This document shows, piece by piece, positions 25,673 through 34,047 of a stretch of DNA of 64,000 bases. Within the stretch, counting starts at the first letter, position 1, and the number at the start of each line of letters is the position of its first letter. Under the pieces are notes generated by a model. It was not told where the DNA came from, made no database searches, and saw nothing but the letters and a program-made list of their open reading frames with translations. Source of the DNA: Methanococcoides burtonii DSM 6242 (GTDB lineage: Archaea; Halobacteriota; Methanosarcinia; Methanosarcinales; Methanosarcinaceae). A program made the position numbers and the translations under genes. The stretch lies in contig NC_007955.1 of the NCBI RefSeq assembly GCF_000013725.1, positions 1,519,579-1,583,578 of the forward strand, in the 5' to 3' direction.

Positions 25673-26779
25673 TCACTCATTCCAGCTACCGCTGAGCTTA
25701 CCATCCCTTGCCATTTTACCCAGCACCCGATTAACAGGATCACTGATAGGTGAGGGAACGATGTTCTCGTAAGGTGTTGAAGGTAAAGGGGAAAGGTAAT
25801 GGGCTCGCACTTTTCCACCTTTTTTGCAGATCCATTTTATCTGTTCAAGTGTTCTTTGCTGGTCTTCTTCGGCCTCATTGGGAAAGCCAAAGATAAAGTC
25901 CACTACCGGTATGATCTCATGCTCAAAACACCGTTCAACAGCTATATTGACATCTTCGGAAGTGTGTCCCCTTAACATCTCTTTCAATATAATATCACTT
26001 CCGGATTGGGCACCCAGACTTATCGTTCTGTTACTGCAGTACTTATCAATGAGGTCCAGCCCTTCATGTGTAACAAATTCAGGACGTATTTCGGAAGGAA
26101 ATGTACCAAAAAAGATGTTCTTACCTACAATGGAACTCAACTTTGAAAGCAGAGCTTCGACCTTATCGAACCTTGGCTGAATACCATTGCCGCCATAAGC
26201 AAATGCGTTTGAGGAAGTAAAGCGCAGATCGTTGTAATATTTAGCGAAACTGACAATGGAATCGATGCTTCGATGTCTCATCTCATGTCCGAATATGCGG
26301 GGCGTCTGACAGTATTTGCAATTCCACGGACAGCCCCTGCTTATCTCTATGGGTGAGCGAAGAGCTTTCGAGTCAAAACAAGGATAATTATCAAGGTCCA
26401 CATGGTCACGCTTTCCAGTAAGCACGACCTTCCCATTGCATTTGTATCCGATCCCCTTGACCTTTGAGACATCCCCGCCTTCAAGAAGCGTATTTACAAG
26501 ATGCGGAAGGGTCTCTTCGCCTTCCCCTATAACTACAAAATTGAAGTGATCCAGAGTATCCTCAACAGAACCTGAAGGATGCGGACCACCTGCTATACAG
26601 ATAGTACCGGAAGGGCGGGAATCAACCTCTGCAAACACATTTTCTTTTTGTTTGGTGGCAAAGCTATAAATCATGATGCCCTCATGGATCTCTTTTACAA
26701 GCTTGCTTTCGGGAAGAAGGGGGAGAAGGGCCGCAAGGCTGTAAGTGTTCTTCTGCATCAACCTGAAACATACATCCAT
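25673..26779 (-). CDS. B12-binding/radical SAM protein
   Basis: 368 residues. An N-terminal cobalamin-binding-like Rossmann part (CIAGGPHPSGSVEDTLDHFNFVVIGEGEETL) precedes the radical SAM core with ISRGCPWNCKYCQTPRIFG (C-X3-C-X2-C). The C-terminal part includes IPVVDFIFGFPNEAEEDQ. It fits the archaeal family named for MJ1487 (from memory). It probably performs methylation or a related radical reaction; substrate unknown. Its start lies ten bases after the M50 protease stop, so it may be the second gene of that operon. Confidence 0.85.
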   Translation of the reverse strand: MDVCFRLMQKNTYSLAALLPLLPESKLVKEIHEGIMIYSFATKQKENVFAEVDSRPSGTICIAGGPHPSGSVEDTLDHFNFVVIGEGEETLPHLVNTLLEGGDVSKVKGIGYKCNGKVVLTGKRDHVDLDNYPCFDSKALRSPIEISRGCPWNCKYCQTPRIFGHEMRHRSIDSIVSFAKYYNDLRFTSSNAFAYGGNGIQPRFDKVEALLSKLSSIVGKNIFFGTFPSEIRPEFVTHEGLDLIDKYCSNRTISLGAQSGSDIILKEMLRGHTSEDVNIAVERCFEHEIIPVVDFIFGFPNEAEEDQQRTLEQIKWICKKGGKVRAHYLSPLPSTPYENIVPSPISDPVNRVLGKMARDGKLSGSWNE

Positions 26780-26789
26780 TTTTTCAACC

Positions 26790-27899
26790 TCAAGTAATTA
26801 CCAGTGTGAAAGGCACCAGAGTAAAACATAGCAGACCAAGGATGAAAGTCCCGATCCCCAGTGCCATTCTCCTTTTGTCAAGCTTAATATCATCATTCAA
26901 GGTCCTTGGATGACCTGCCAGTGCAAAAAGCAGAAGGAAAATAGACCAGAACATCCAGATGCCACCATTTTGCTGAAGCACGAAGATGACATAAAGACCT
27001 AGGCATCCCAAAATGAAGGGCATTGCCATAGAAACATGCTTTGCGCGTTCCCCGAGCATTGCACGAACGATATGCCCGCCATCAAGCTGACCCGAGGGTA
27101 GCAGGTTCAACACCGTTACCAGCATACCGACCCAGCCTGCAAATGCCACAGGATGCATGGTCTCGACAGTATTGCCGGATATCGTATTTATAGCCTGGAA
27201 CAGAAGAGGGACCTGTATATCGAGCACCATATTACCGGGTGTGACTATGTACTCCACAGGCGGTAATGAAAGACCGATGAAAGTCACGATAACAGATGCT
27301 ACAAGACCCACAAGTGGACCTGCAACAGCCACATCGAACAATGCTTTCCTGTCAGGTATGACACCCCTGTGTTTAATAACAGCACCCATTGTGCCAATGA
27401 TCGTGGGAAAAGGAATGAAATATGGCAATGATGTTCGCATGCCATGCATCTTCGCAACTATGTAATGCCCCATTTCATGTGAGCCGAGAACGAACATTAT
27501 GGCAAGGGTAAAGGGAAGCCCTTTGATGAACTGAGACGGTTCGCTGAAGATATCCACCCCGAACATCGTAGCCCCTGCGAACATGGTAGTAAATACCGTT
27601 GCTACGGCGAGCAGGACATTTATCCATATGCGTTCAGGGACCTCTTGTATCGGAGAAACGACCAATACATCTTCCCCAAATTCCTTGGAAAAGGATAGCT
27701 TATAGCCTTTAGCTAATAACTTTGGCCAGAGATCCTGATAGATCAGTTTAGGGTCAATTTGGGGAACTCCGTAAAAAAGAATGGCACTGTCAGCATAGCC
27801 CACTTCATAGGCTTTGAAAAATGGGTGAATGTCATCATACAGGTCTATTATCATAGACTCCACTTCTGCATCATCCGGAGCTTTATTTATTGAAGACAT
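26790..27899 (-). CDS. M50-family (site-2 protease-like) membrane metallopeptidase
   Basis: 369 residues. A soluble N-terminal part of about 120 residues is followed by at least six hydrophobic segments. The zinc site is GSHEMGHYIVAK (HEMGH, an HExxH) and the third ligand region is PSGQLDGGHIVRAM. Such proteases cleave substrates within the membrane, often in stress signalling or quality control. A family of methanogen homologues shares the same N-terminal extension. It follows the phosphomevalonate dehydratase genes on the same strand by 27 bases. Confidence 0.88.
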   Translation of the reverse strand: MSSINKAPDDAEVESMIIDLYDDIHPFFKAYEVGYADSAILFYGVPQIDPKLIYQDLWPKLLAKGYKLSFSKEFGEDVLVVSPIQEVPERIWINVLLAVATVFTTMFAGATMFGVDIFSEPSQFIKGLPFTLAIMFVLGSHEMGHYIVAKMHGMRTSLPYFIPFPTIIGTMGAVIKHRGVIPDRKALFDVAVAGPLVGLVASVIVTFIGLSLPPVEYIVTPGNMVLDIQVPLLFQAINTISGNTVETMHPVAFAGWVGMLVTVLNLLPSGQLDGGHIVRAMLGERAKHVSMAMPFILGCLGLYVIFVLQQNGGIWMFWSIFLLLFALAGHPRTLNDDIKLDKRRMALGIGTFILGLLCFTLVPFTLVIT

Positions 27900-27926
27900 T
27901 ACCGTTATTTTTTCCCATGTCTGAAT

Positions 27927-28340
27927 TTATCTGTCCATTAGTTCAACGAAGCCGCTGGTACTATCGACCTTTACACGATCACCGTTCTTAAAAATGGTGA
28001 AAGGGTCCTTATCAAGCCTGTCCACGAGAGGGATATCGGAGATGATAGCTCCCACTGCAACTATCGGTTCAGAATCGATGTTTATCATTGCAGCGGGGGA
28101 TACGTTGTTCTTTTTCAACTGGTATATCACGTAAGAACCCACGGTAGAACCTTTCCCATGAGGGAAAACAAGTATCTTGTCCCTGATACATTCTCCGTAG
28201 ATGGCATGGCCGGGGTCAACAACTACCCCTGTTTTCGGGTCAACGTTACCTAAGAAAGAGAGGGCATCCTCTGATAGAAGCACTTCACCTTCCGCAACCC
28301 CCCTTGCAATGGTCCTGCATTCGATCTTAATTGTCACCAC
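27927..28340 (-). CDS. Phosphomevalonate dehydratase, small subunit
   Basis: 137 residues, aconitase X swivel (DUF126) domain: IARGVAEGEVLLSEDALSFLG, HAIYGECIRDKILVFPHGKGSTVGSYVIYQL and a final EPIVAVGAIISDIPLVDR. With the large subunit it dehydrates mevalonate 5-phosphate to trans-anhydromevalonate 5-phosphate in the archaeal mevalonate pathway. It overlaps the large subunit gene by 14 bases. Confidence 0.9.
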   Translation of the reverse strand: MVTIKIECRTIARGVAEGEVLLSEDALSFLGNVDPKTGVVVDPGHAIYGECIRDKILVFPHGKGSTVGSYVIYQLKKNNVSPAAMINIDSEPIVAVGAIISDIPLVDRLDKDPFTIFKNGDRVKVDSTSGFVELMDR

Positions 28341-29514
28341 CTGCCTTTTTGATACATGTTTCCAGACTCCCGATCTTTGCAGGGACCTTACACATTCCCG
28401 GAACGTAAGCCAGTGCTTTTCCTGAATTGACCATCATACAATTGTGGCCTTCCGTTGCAGGGGAGACGACCATACAGGTATCACACAACACCTTTGAGCC
28501 ACTCTCTTCTATCCTTTTCACAACATCGGGATATCTTTGAGCAACCTCCCTTGAAGTGCATACCCAGAGTTCCTTTTCTATTCTTTTGCCTTCCAGCAGA
28601 TCGGCGATCCGGTTCAATTCCTCAGGAGAGCAGTGCGGACAACCGACCGCTACGATGTCGCATTCCAGGTCATCCTCATTGCCAATGATGGTCTCGTAGA
28701 CCTCATCAAGCTGACTTCTCTGAATGGTGATGGTCTCATCGGGCTTATCGAAATGGACCTGCTTTGCTTCAGGCGTGACACCCTCCACGTGATACAATGC
28801 AACTGCGCCGGATGCCGCCATTGCAGCACCCAATCCTTTAAGTTCATCTGAGGTAGGTGTGGAGGCCAGATGGAACATCGGTACGCGATTACCAATTTCC
28901 TTACCTGCAATATAGCCAAGGGCACCATAATCAGAGCCTGAGAGCTCATGGTCCACGACCACGGAGACCGTAGGAACACGGTTCTCATCAAGATGATAAC
29001 CATAGTTCCCTGTTTTCCCGACCAGTGCAGCAGATAATGCGGACGGACCGCCTTCACGATTGGTACGTGCACCTATTACCGAATTCGCATAGGAGACAGC
29101 CGAAGACTCGCTCCATGCAAGATGGTCGCCACAGGTCGCCGAGAAACCTTCGAGATAGTAGGGAGTGCAAGTGCACTTTGAACTTATACCGAGCTTTTCG
29201 TAGGCAGCTATTATCTCCAACTGTTTTTCCGCAAATTCCGGCTCGATGCCCATCTCTTTCCACCGGACCATGTCCATACCTGCGGGATTCAATATTGAAG
29301 GGACCTTCACCGTCCCTTCGAGATCGGATATCCATTCAAGTCCGGCATCCCCTATCGTCTTGTAGGACACGCCTGCTATCTGGGCGCTCTTGACAGGGAT
29401 CAAACTATCCGCACCATAGATATCTCCAAGTGCAACAAGGATCTCCATGGCTTTGCGCAGGGTCTCCCCCTGTTCGCCGTCAAGTATATTTTCTTCTTCT
29501 GATGTCAGATACAT
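28327..29514 (-). CDS. Phosphomevalonate dehydratase, large subunit (aconitase X)
   Basis: 395 residues, the aconitase X catalytic (DUF521) domain. Cysteine motifs for the iron-sulfur cluster are visible: CTCTPYYLEGF, VGCPHCSPEEL and CDTCMVVSPATEG with MVNSGKALAYVPGMC. The small subunit overlaps its end and a UbiD decarboxylase gene lies upstream on the same strand, the hallmark trio of the modified archaeal mevalonate pathway, which feeds isopentenyl phosphate into lipid synthesis. Confidence 0.92.
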   Translation of the reverse strand: MYLTSEEENILDGEQGETLRKAMEILVALGDIYGADSLIPVKSAQIAGVSYKTIGDAGLEWISDLEGTVKVPSILNPAGMDMVRWKEMGIEPEFAEKQLEIIAAYEKLGISSKCTCTPYYLEGFSATCGDHLAWSESSAVSYANSVIGARTNREGGPSALSAALVGKTGNYGYHLDENRVPTVSVVVDHELSGSDYGALGYIAGKEIGNRVPMFHLASTPTSDELKGLGAAMAASGAVALYHVEGVTPEAKQVHFDKPDETITIQRSQLDEVYETIIGNEDDLECDIVAVGCPHCSPEELNRIADLLEGKRIEKELWVCTSREVAQRYPDVVKRIEESGSKVLCDTCMVVSPATEGHNCMMVNSGKALAYVPGMCKVPAKIGSLETCIKKAGGDN

Positions 29515-29536
29515 TATAATTTCCTATAGTTATCAT

Positions 29537-29626
29537 TCGGGCATCTTCGCGCGCTCGAATATCTCACCACACACCAGCAGCTTACAAAAGAAGAACGTCG
29601 GGCATCTTCGCGCGCTCGAATATCTC
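29537..29626 (-). repeat. 29-bp direct repeat of the end of the UbiD gene
   Basis: Bases 29537-29565 and 29598-29626 are identical over 29 bases (offset 61). The second copy encodes the last-but-few residues EIFERAKMPD of the decarboxylase; the first copy is a duplicate lying between the decarboxylase stop and the dehydratase start. It looks like a small tandem duplication of the gene end. Confidence 0.85.
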
Positions 29627-30859
29627 TTTTTCTGCAAGAACCTTTGTGGCATCTATGCCCATCTTGGTGGTGGTCCCGTCGGGAGAGCCTCTTGGATCAA
29701 GGGAACTTCCACGCACGTTCGGGATGATCATGACATCGAGGTCAGCTTTCACCCTTGTTGCAATGGCAAATTCCACATCCATAATATTGAAGATATCGAT
29801 ATCCTCGTCCACTATAACAACATGTTTAAGGCTCGTATGAGCTGCAAATGCCGCCATGATTGCGTTCTTGGCATCGCCTTCGGTCTGTTTCTCTATCTGT
29901 ACTACCGCATGGAGATAACAACATCCACCTTCAGTCAACACTACGTTCTTTACGGTAGTGACCTCTGCCACTGCATTGTATATCTTTGGCTCATAAGGCA
30001 CACCCATCATGAGAAGATGCTCTGCACCTGCCGGAAGGATGCCGTGATAGATTGGATCCTTCCTGTGCATTATCTTTGTAATTGTGATCACCGGTTCCTT
30101 GCGTACAAGGTCATAGGTGCCTGTGATATCAACGAAAGGGCCTTCATCCACCCTTTCTGTGGGGTCCACATATCCTTCAAGGATTATCTCCGCATGTGGC
30201 ACTTTTACACCGTTCTCACACTCGAACAGTTCCACAGGAGCACCCCTGAGAGCTGCTGCGTACTCGAATTCCTTTCCTGCCGGAACACGGGTGGTGGAAG
30301 CGAATGTTATTACCGGATCAGCACCCAACACAATAGCTACCGGTAAAGGCTCGTTGTTCTCAGCTGCTTTTTTGTGGAGTACGTAAGAGTGCCGTGGAGG
30401 AACAAGACGTGCTGCCAGCTTGTCCTTGCCAACGACCATCAGTCTGTGGATGGATGCGTTCATCATTCCGCCATATTCGGAAACGACAACTCCGGCTGTG
30501 ATATAAGGACCACCGTCTTTCTCAAAGTGTGTCATCAGAGGAAGTTTTGAAAGGTCCACATCGTTCTCAATGACCTCCATGGTCGGAGAGGTATCTACTA
30601 TCTTTACTTCCCCGTCCGGCCTTATATCTGAAAGCCTCTGTATAATACCATCCTTAGGGACCCCGAACATATCGGCAAGCTCATCTCTTGAACCCAATAA
30701 GTTCATGATGGCTTTTTGTCCGTCAATATCGTGGAACAGTATGGGAGCATTGCTCTTCTTTGCAAGTCTTGGTGCTTCGAATACTTTCGAAACAGGCTCT
30801 GTGACCTCAACTAACCTGCCACTGGTTCGTAAATGGTCGATAAAATCTCTGAAGCTCAT
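29582..30859 (-). CDS. Anhydromevalonate phosphate decarboxylase (UbiD family)
   Basis: 425 residues, full UbiD fold: SFRDFIDHLRTSGRLVEV at the N-terminus, ILFHDIDGQ, GPYITAGVVVS, and DEGPFVDITGTYD with the conserved acidic residues, then HAVVQIEKQTEGDAKNAIMAAFA. UbiD enzymes need prenylated FMN made by UbiX. Because it is followed by both phosphomevalonate dehydratase subunits it is most likely the archaeal enzyme converting anhydromevalonate phosphate to isopentenyl phosphate, rather than a quinone enzyme. Confidence 0.9.
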   Translation of the reverse strand: MSFRDFIDHLRTSGRLVEVTEPVSKVFEAPRLAKKSNAPILFHDIDGQKAIMNLLGSRDELADMFGVPKDGIIQRLSDIRPDGEVKIVDTSPTMEVIENDVDLSKLPLMTHFEKDGGPYITAGVVVSEYGGMMNASIHRLMVVGKDKLAARLVPPRHSYVLHKKAAENNEPLPVAIVLGADPVITFASTTRVPAGKEFEYAAALRGAPVELFECENGVKVPHAEIILEGYVDPTERVDEGPFVDITGTYDLVRKEPVITITKIMHRKDPIYHGILPAGAEHLLMMGVPYEPKIYNAVAEVTTVKNVVLTEGGCCYLHAVVQIEKQTEGDAKNAIMAAFAAHTSLKHVVIVDEDIDIFNIMDVEFAIATRVKADLDVMIIPNVRGSSLDPRGSPDGTTTKMGIDATKVLAEKEIFERAKMPDVLLL

Positions 30860-31175
30860 TGTATCGATGTATAAGAAAATGTCTCATGTTAAATACATTG
30901 TCGTACCTTTCATTTTTCTTGTCCGGCAGATGTTATGGAACACAAAAAAAGAAAATGCTGGCAAAGGAAGGAAGAAAATGTTGTCAAAGGAGGAGGTTGA
31001 CCCAATTAAACATCAACATTTTTGGGAAATCAAGATGTAAAGGAGTTGTAATGGGTTTTTGTGCGACAACATCTTCGAAGCAATTATTAGAATTGCCTTA
31101 TACCATAAATAGTATTATTTTTAGATAATGAATGTTATCTTAAATGATAACTTATTGCAATGGTACTTATACCGC
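30860..31175. other. Spacer between UbiD and DUF5806-like genes
   Basis: About 315 bases. It contains the minus-strand promoter of the UbiD-dehydratase operon close to 30860-30910. Short plus-strand frames exist here but lack domain or ribosome-binding support. Nothing else seen. Confidence 0.35.
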
Positions 31176-31637
31176 TCAATAGTCCAGAGACTCATTTATC
31201 CTGTGAAGGGTATCTGCCACAAGCATTTGCACATCTGTCATATGGTCATCGGAAATCTCACCGCTCTCGGTCTCGATCAGAAGTTGCAGGTCGGATACGA
31301 TCTTGTGTATTATCTTTATCATCTCCTCCTGTCCGATGAGCCCCGCATAGTATGCATAAAAGAAAGTGGTACCGCTTCTCTCGATCTTGTGCTTGAAAGC
31401 AGCATGTGCATTGGACACTTCCTGCCTAGTATATGGTTCATCAACAAAAGGAACAAGCTCCGGCAGGTTCTCTCCTATCCAGGTCATCTCGGAACGGTTC
31501 GAGAGATTCTTGAAATCAGCACACAAACGTGCGATCACCCATTCGCGTGCAGTAAGATGAGTGGTCTTTTTCAGAAAACGTGTGACATCAGAGTAACTTT
31601 TGTTCTCCAATTTAGTGAATTTCTCATATTTGTTCAA
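31176..31637 (-). CDS. Conserved archaeal hypothetical protein (DUF5806-like)
   Basis: 153 residues, all-helical and cytosolic. Pattern YSDVTRFLKKTTHLTAREWVIARLCADFKN followed by TWIGENLPELVPF and a helix pair ending DTLHRINESLDY. It resembles a small family shared by haloarchaea and methanogens (DUF5806, from memory). The TAREWVIARL helix suggests a DNA-binding or scaffolding role, but no function is known. It stands alone. Confidence 0.65.
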   Translation of the reverse strand: MNKYEKFTKLENKSYSDVTRFLKKTTHLTAREWVIARLCADFKNLSNRSEMTWIGENLPELVPFVDEPYTRQEVSNAHAAFKHKIERSGTTFFYAYYAGLIGQEEMIKIIHKIVSDLQLLIETESGEISDDHMTDVQMLVADTLHRINESLDY

Positions 31638-31768
31638 AATATTCCCTCGAAATACCTATGTTCAAAAATGTATTGCAACCAGATAAATACTTTCCTACAC
31701 ATATATGTTGCATCTCATACAAAGAACACAATATCAAACTTGATCCATTCGCTAACTAACAATATCAT

Positions 31769-32953
31769 TCATTTTTGCACAACATTTCTAATCGAAGTTG
31801 AAGAAGTACCATTATCGAGGTAGTCATCAAGAGGAACGACCTCACAAAGATCTAATATATCAGGCTCAAGCTCGAGGTCAACCCCTTTTCTCTGGAACAC
31901 AAGGAAATGAGTGTTCCTATTCCTGAAATATTGCAGCATGTCCCTCATGTCTTCAACATTGCGATAGTATCGGGTTTTGAATAAACGGTTCACAGTATCC
32001 GCGCCAACAATGAAAGTGGCTTTCTCGAAAAGATTTACTTTCTGAATGAACAATGGTGCAACCGTTAGGAGAACACCACCAAAAAATACATAATCCTTGT
32101 ACTTCCTGAGGGAATCCAGCCTTTCCTGAAGCGATATAAGGTCTATCGATGGCTTGTCTACGTTTGTGAGAGAGATCTCAAAGTGAACCTTCTTCCCTAA
32201 TTTATTAAAAGCCTGCTCAGCCATTTGAATATGATTCTTATGGCACGGATCGAAAGAACCTGAGAATATAACTTCCGGCTTTTCAGTAACATTTTCTCCG
32301 CCCAGATCGAATTGAACAACATCTGATACAAGGTCCAAACTGTTCATTATATTATCAGGAAGGGCGAGCATCTGAGCCACTTCTTTAGAAGCGGTGGCTT
32401 CCCTTTCTTCAACGACCTCATCCCCACATAAAAGCTCTTCAAGGAGCAGATTACCAGTCCAAGAGCATTCTTTTGCAATGGAATCGACTACCATGCAAGT
32501 TGCAATATACTCCTCTTCTTCCCTTGACCGCTCTTTTCTGAGTATGAGCGTTCTTACAAGGGTCTTATCAAAGGACTGTATAGCAACGAAGATCTTATGT
32601 TCACGCCCCTCACGCTCGTCATCCCCCACAGAAAGTTTACAGGAAGCAGCCACGCCCATCAATCTTTTTTCTGCCACCCCGTCGTCATTGCCTGCAAGAG
32701 ATAACGCACGGCGGTATGCAGCCATGGCCATGGCCCTTACAGTCACAGGTGAAACATATTTTTCAGGTTTTTTGCCAATCAGTTCATCGAGGGCTTTAGA
32801 GCTGTAGGGCACGAGCGCTTCAAGAACTGTAGCAGAACCGCCACCATACCTCAACAGTTGATCAATGGCTCCGGCACCGCCTCCTGTTGCCGCAAGAACG
32901 AGCTGACAGGGGCTGTCGTGTATATGCATGATAATATCACGCAAACTGTCCAC
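31769..32953 (-). CDS. CinA-C/PncC-like and nucleotidyltransferase fusion protein
   Basis: 394 residues, two domains. Residues about 1-160 resemble the C-terminal domain of CinA (nicotinamide-nucleotide amidase): LVLAATGGGAGAIDQLLRYGGGSATVLEALVPYS and VSPVTVRAMAMAAYRRA. Residues about 225-394 form a nucleotidyltransferase-like Rossmann domain: VIFSGSFDPCHKNHIQMAEQA (T/HxGH-like site, here CHKNH) and the C-terminal STSIRN motif of NMN/pantetheine-phosphate adenylyltransferases. The pairing suggests pyridine-nucleotide recycling. The amidase half lacks obvious catalytic Ser/Lys assignment by eye. Confidence 0.75.
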   Translation of the reverse strand: MDSLRDIIMHIHDSPCQLVLAATGGGAGAIDQLLRYGGGSATVLEALVPYSSKALDELIGKKPEKYVSPVTVRAMAMAAYRRALSLAGNDDGVAEKRLMGVAASCKLSVGDDEREGREHKIFVAIQSFDKTLVRTLILRKERSREEEEYIATCMVVDSIAKECSWTGNLLLEELLCGDEVVEEREATASKEVAQMLALPDNIMNSLDLVSDVVQFDLGGENVTEKPEVIFSGSFDPCHKNHIQMAEQAFNKLGKKVHFEISLTNVDKPSIDLISLQERLDSLRKYKDYVFFGGVLLTVAPLFIQKVNLFEKATFIVGADTVNRLFKTRYYRNVEDMRDMLQYFRNRNTHFLVFQRKGVDLELEPDILDLCEVVPLDDYLDNGTSSTSIRNVVQK

Positions 32954-33189
32954 TTCCTTTGAATAGGGGTCGTTCAGATCCTATTTTCATAGGACAGAGG
33001 TCTGTATGGAACATAAGATAAAGTTATTGATGACAGGAGTGAAGGTATGATCATCCACTATATCCATGAATAGGTGGGTATCGCCACTGGTCTTTAAATT
33101 CGAGCCTTGCATCATGCAGGCCTTGGTAACTGACAATGTAAGGGTACCTTAAGGTGTCCTTTTTATTGATCGAATCCATGAGGTGTACC

Positions 33190-33507
33190 ATGGAAAAACA
33201 TAATATATTTAACCAAATACCAGTCGATCTAACCCATGAAGTGTTCGAGCCTTTGGTGGATCAACATGGGGTATCGATCGAGCGTATTATTTCAAAGAAA
33301 CATGTGACCCCAGGGGGACAATGGTACGATCAAGACCGCAGTGAATGGGTAATGGTGTTGCAGGGGGAGGCGAAGTTGGTGTTTGAAGATTTGGAGGTAG
33401 TGCACCTCGCTCCTGGCGATCATATTAATATTCCTGCCCACTGCAAACACAGAGTCATTTGGACCAGTGACACGACAGAAACCCTCTGGTTGGCGGTACA
33501 CTATTGA
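33190..33507 (+). CDS. Cupin-domain protein
   Basis: 105 residues from the ATG at 33190, with GAGGTG four bases upstream. The single cupin barrel has motif 1 SEWVMVLQGEAKLVFED and motif 2 LAPGDHINIPAHCKHRVIWT. Metal ligands would be Glu and His residues of these motifs; the usual first histidines are partly replaced (SEW). Such small cupins bind metals or small ligands. It converges with the DtxR-like gene. Confidence 0.85.
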   Translation: MEKHNIFNQIPVDLTHEVFEPLVDQHGVSIERIISKKHVTPGGQWYDQDRSEWVMVLQGEAKLVFEDLEVVHLAPGDHINIPAHCKHRVIWTSDTTETLWLAVHY

Positions 33508-33526
33508 GCTAAATAAGTTATCTGTC

Positions 33527-33958
33527 TCATTCGAGCCTGACAAATATACTCTCCGCAATCTCCCTGTCAACCGCATATCTAGTATGGTTCAGGTCGAAGA
33601 CATATGAAGGATACGACTGTACAAAGTTTACAGGAATCACAGGCAATACGCCCATTGCAAGCATCATCATCTGCGGTATCTTCATCCACACCAAGGAGGA
33701 CGAGGAACTCATGCAACACACTGAACTTTTCCTCGTGCTTTTCGCAAGCTTTCTTCCATCAGGGGCGAGAGTGACACCACCATATTTCTCGCAATTGATG
33801 AATCCTTCCTTTGTCAGCTTTTTGAACATTCCCGTAACACTGGACGGACTTACATCAAGGAATCGTGCGATATCTTTTACCAGAGAATAGCCCTTTTTCT
33901 CAATAATGGTATCAATAGCCTTAAGGTAGTCTTCAGTTCTCTCCGTAGTCAAGTACAT
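33527..33958 (-). pseudogene. DtxR/MntR-family metal-dependent repressor, frameshifted in the middle
   Basis: 143 codons without stop, yet the middle does not read as protein of this family. Residues 1-70 are a normal winged helix (TERTEDYLKAIDTIIEKKGYSLVKDIARFLDVSPSSVTGMFKKL). From about residue 76 the frame gives a serine/methionine-rich stretch, while the +1 frame gives KHEEKFSVLHEFLVLLGVDE and DTADDDAC, the conserved metal-binding and dimerisation segment. The break is in an A-run (T-run 33739-33742 on the plus strand). A second shift near 33650-33660 restores the first frame. Either two real indels have damaged the repressor or the bases are miscalled. Confidence 0.65.
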
Positions 33959-34047
33959 CCAACCTTTTTAGGTATAACAAATATAATGGAGATACAATGT
34001 TTGTTATTTAAATAGATCATAAGAAGAAATAGATGAAGAAATAGACA

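Noticed and set aside
29447-30346. 299-codon plus-strand frame opposite the UbiD and dehydratase genes
   Set aside because: It is the antisense of strongly conserved genes, has an improbable Cys/His/Tyr-rich composition and no ribosome-binding site or domain.
30859-31128. 89-codon plus-strand frame between UbiD and DUF5806-like genes
   Set aside because: Lys/Arg-rich tail and no homologous pattern; lies in promoter DNA of the divergent operon.
31128-31823. 231-codon plus-strand frame over the DUF5806-like gene
   Set aside because: Overlaps a conserved gene on the other strand and runs across an intergenic gap; no domain.
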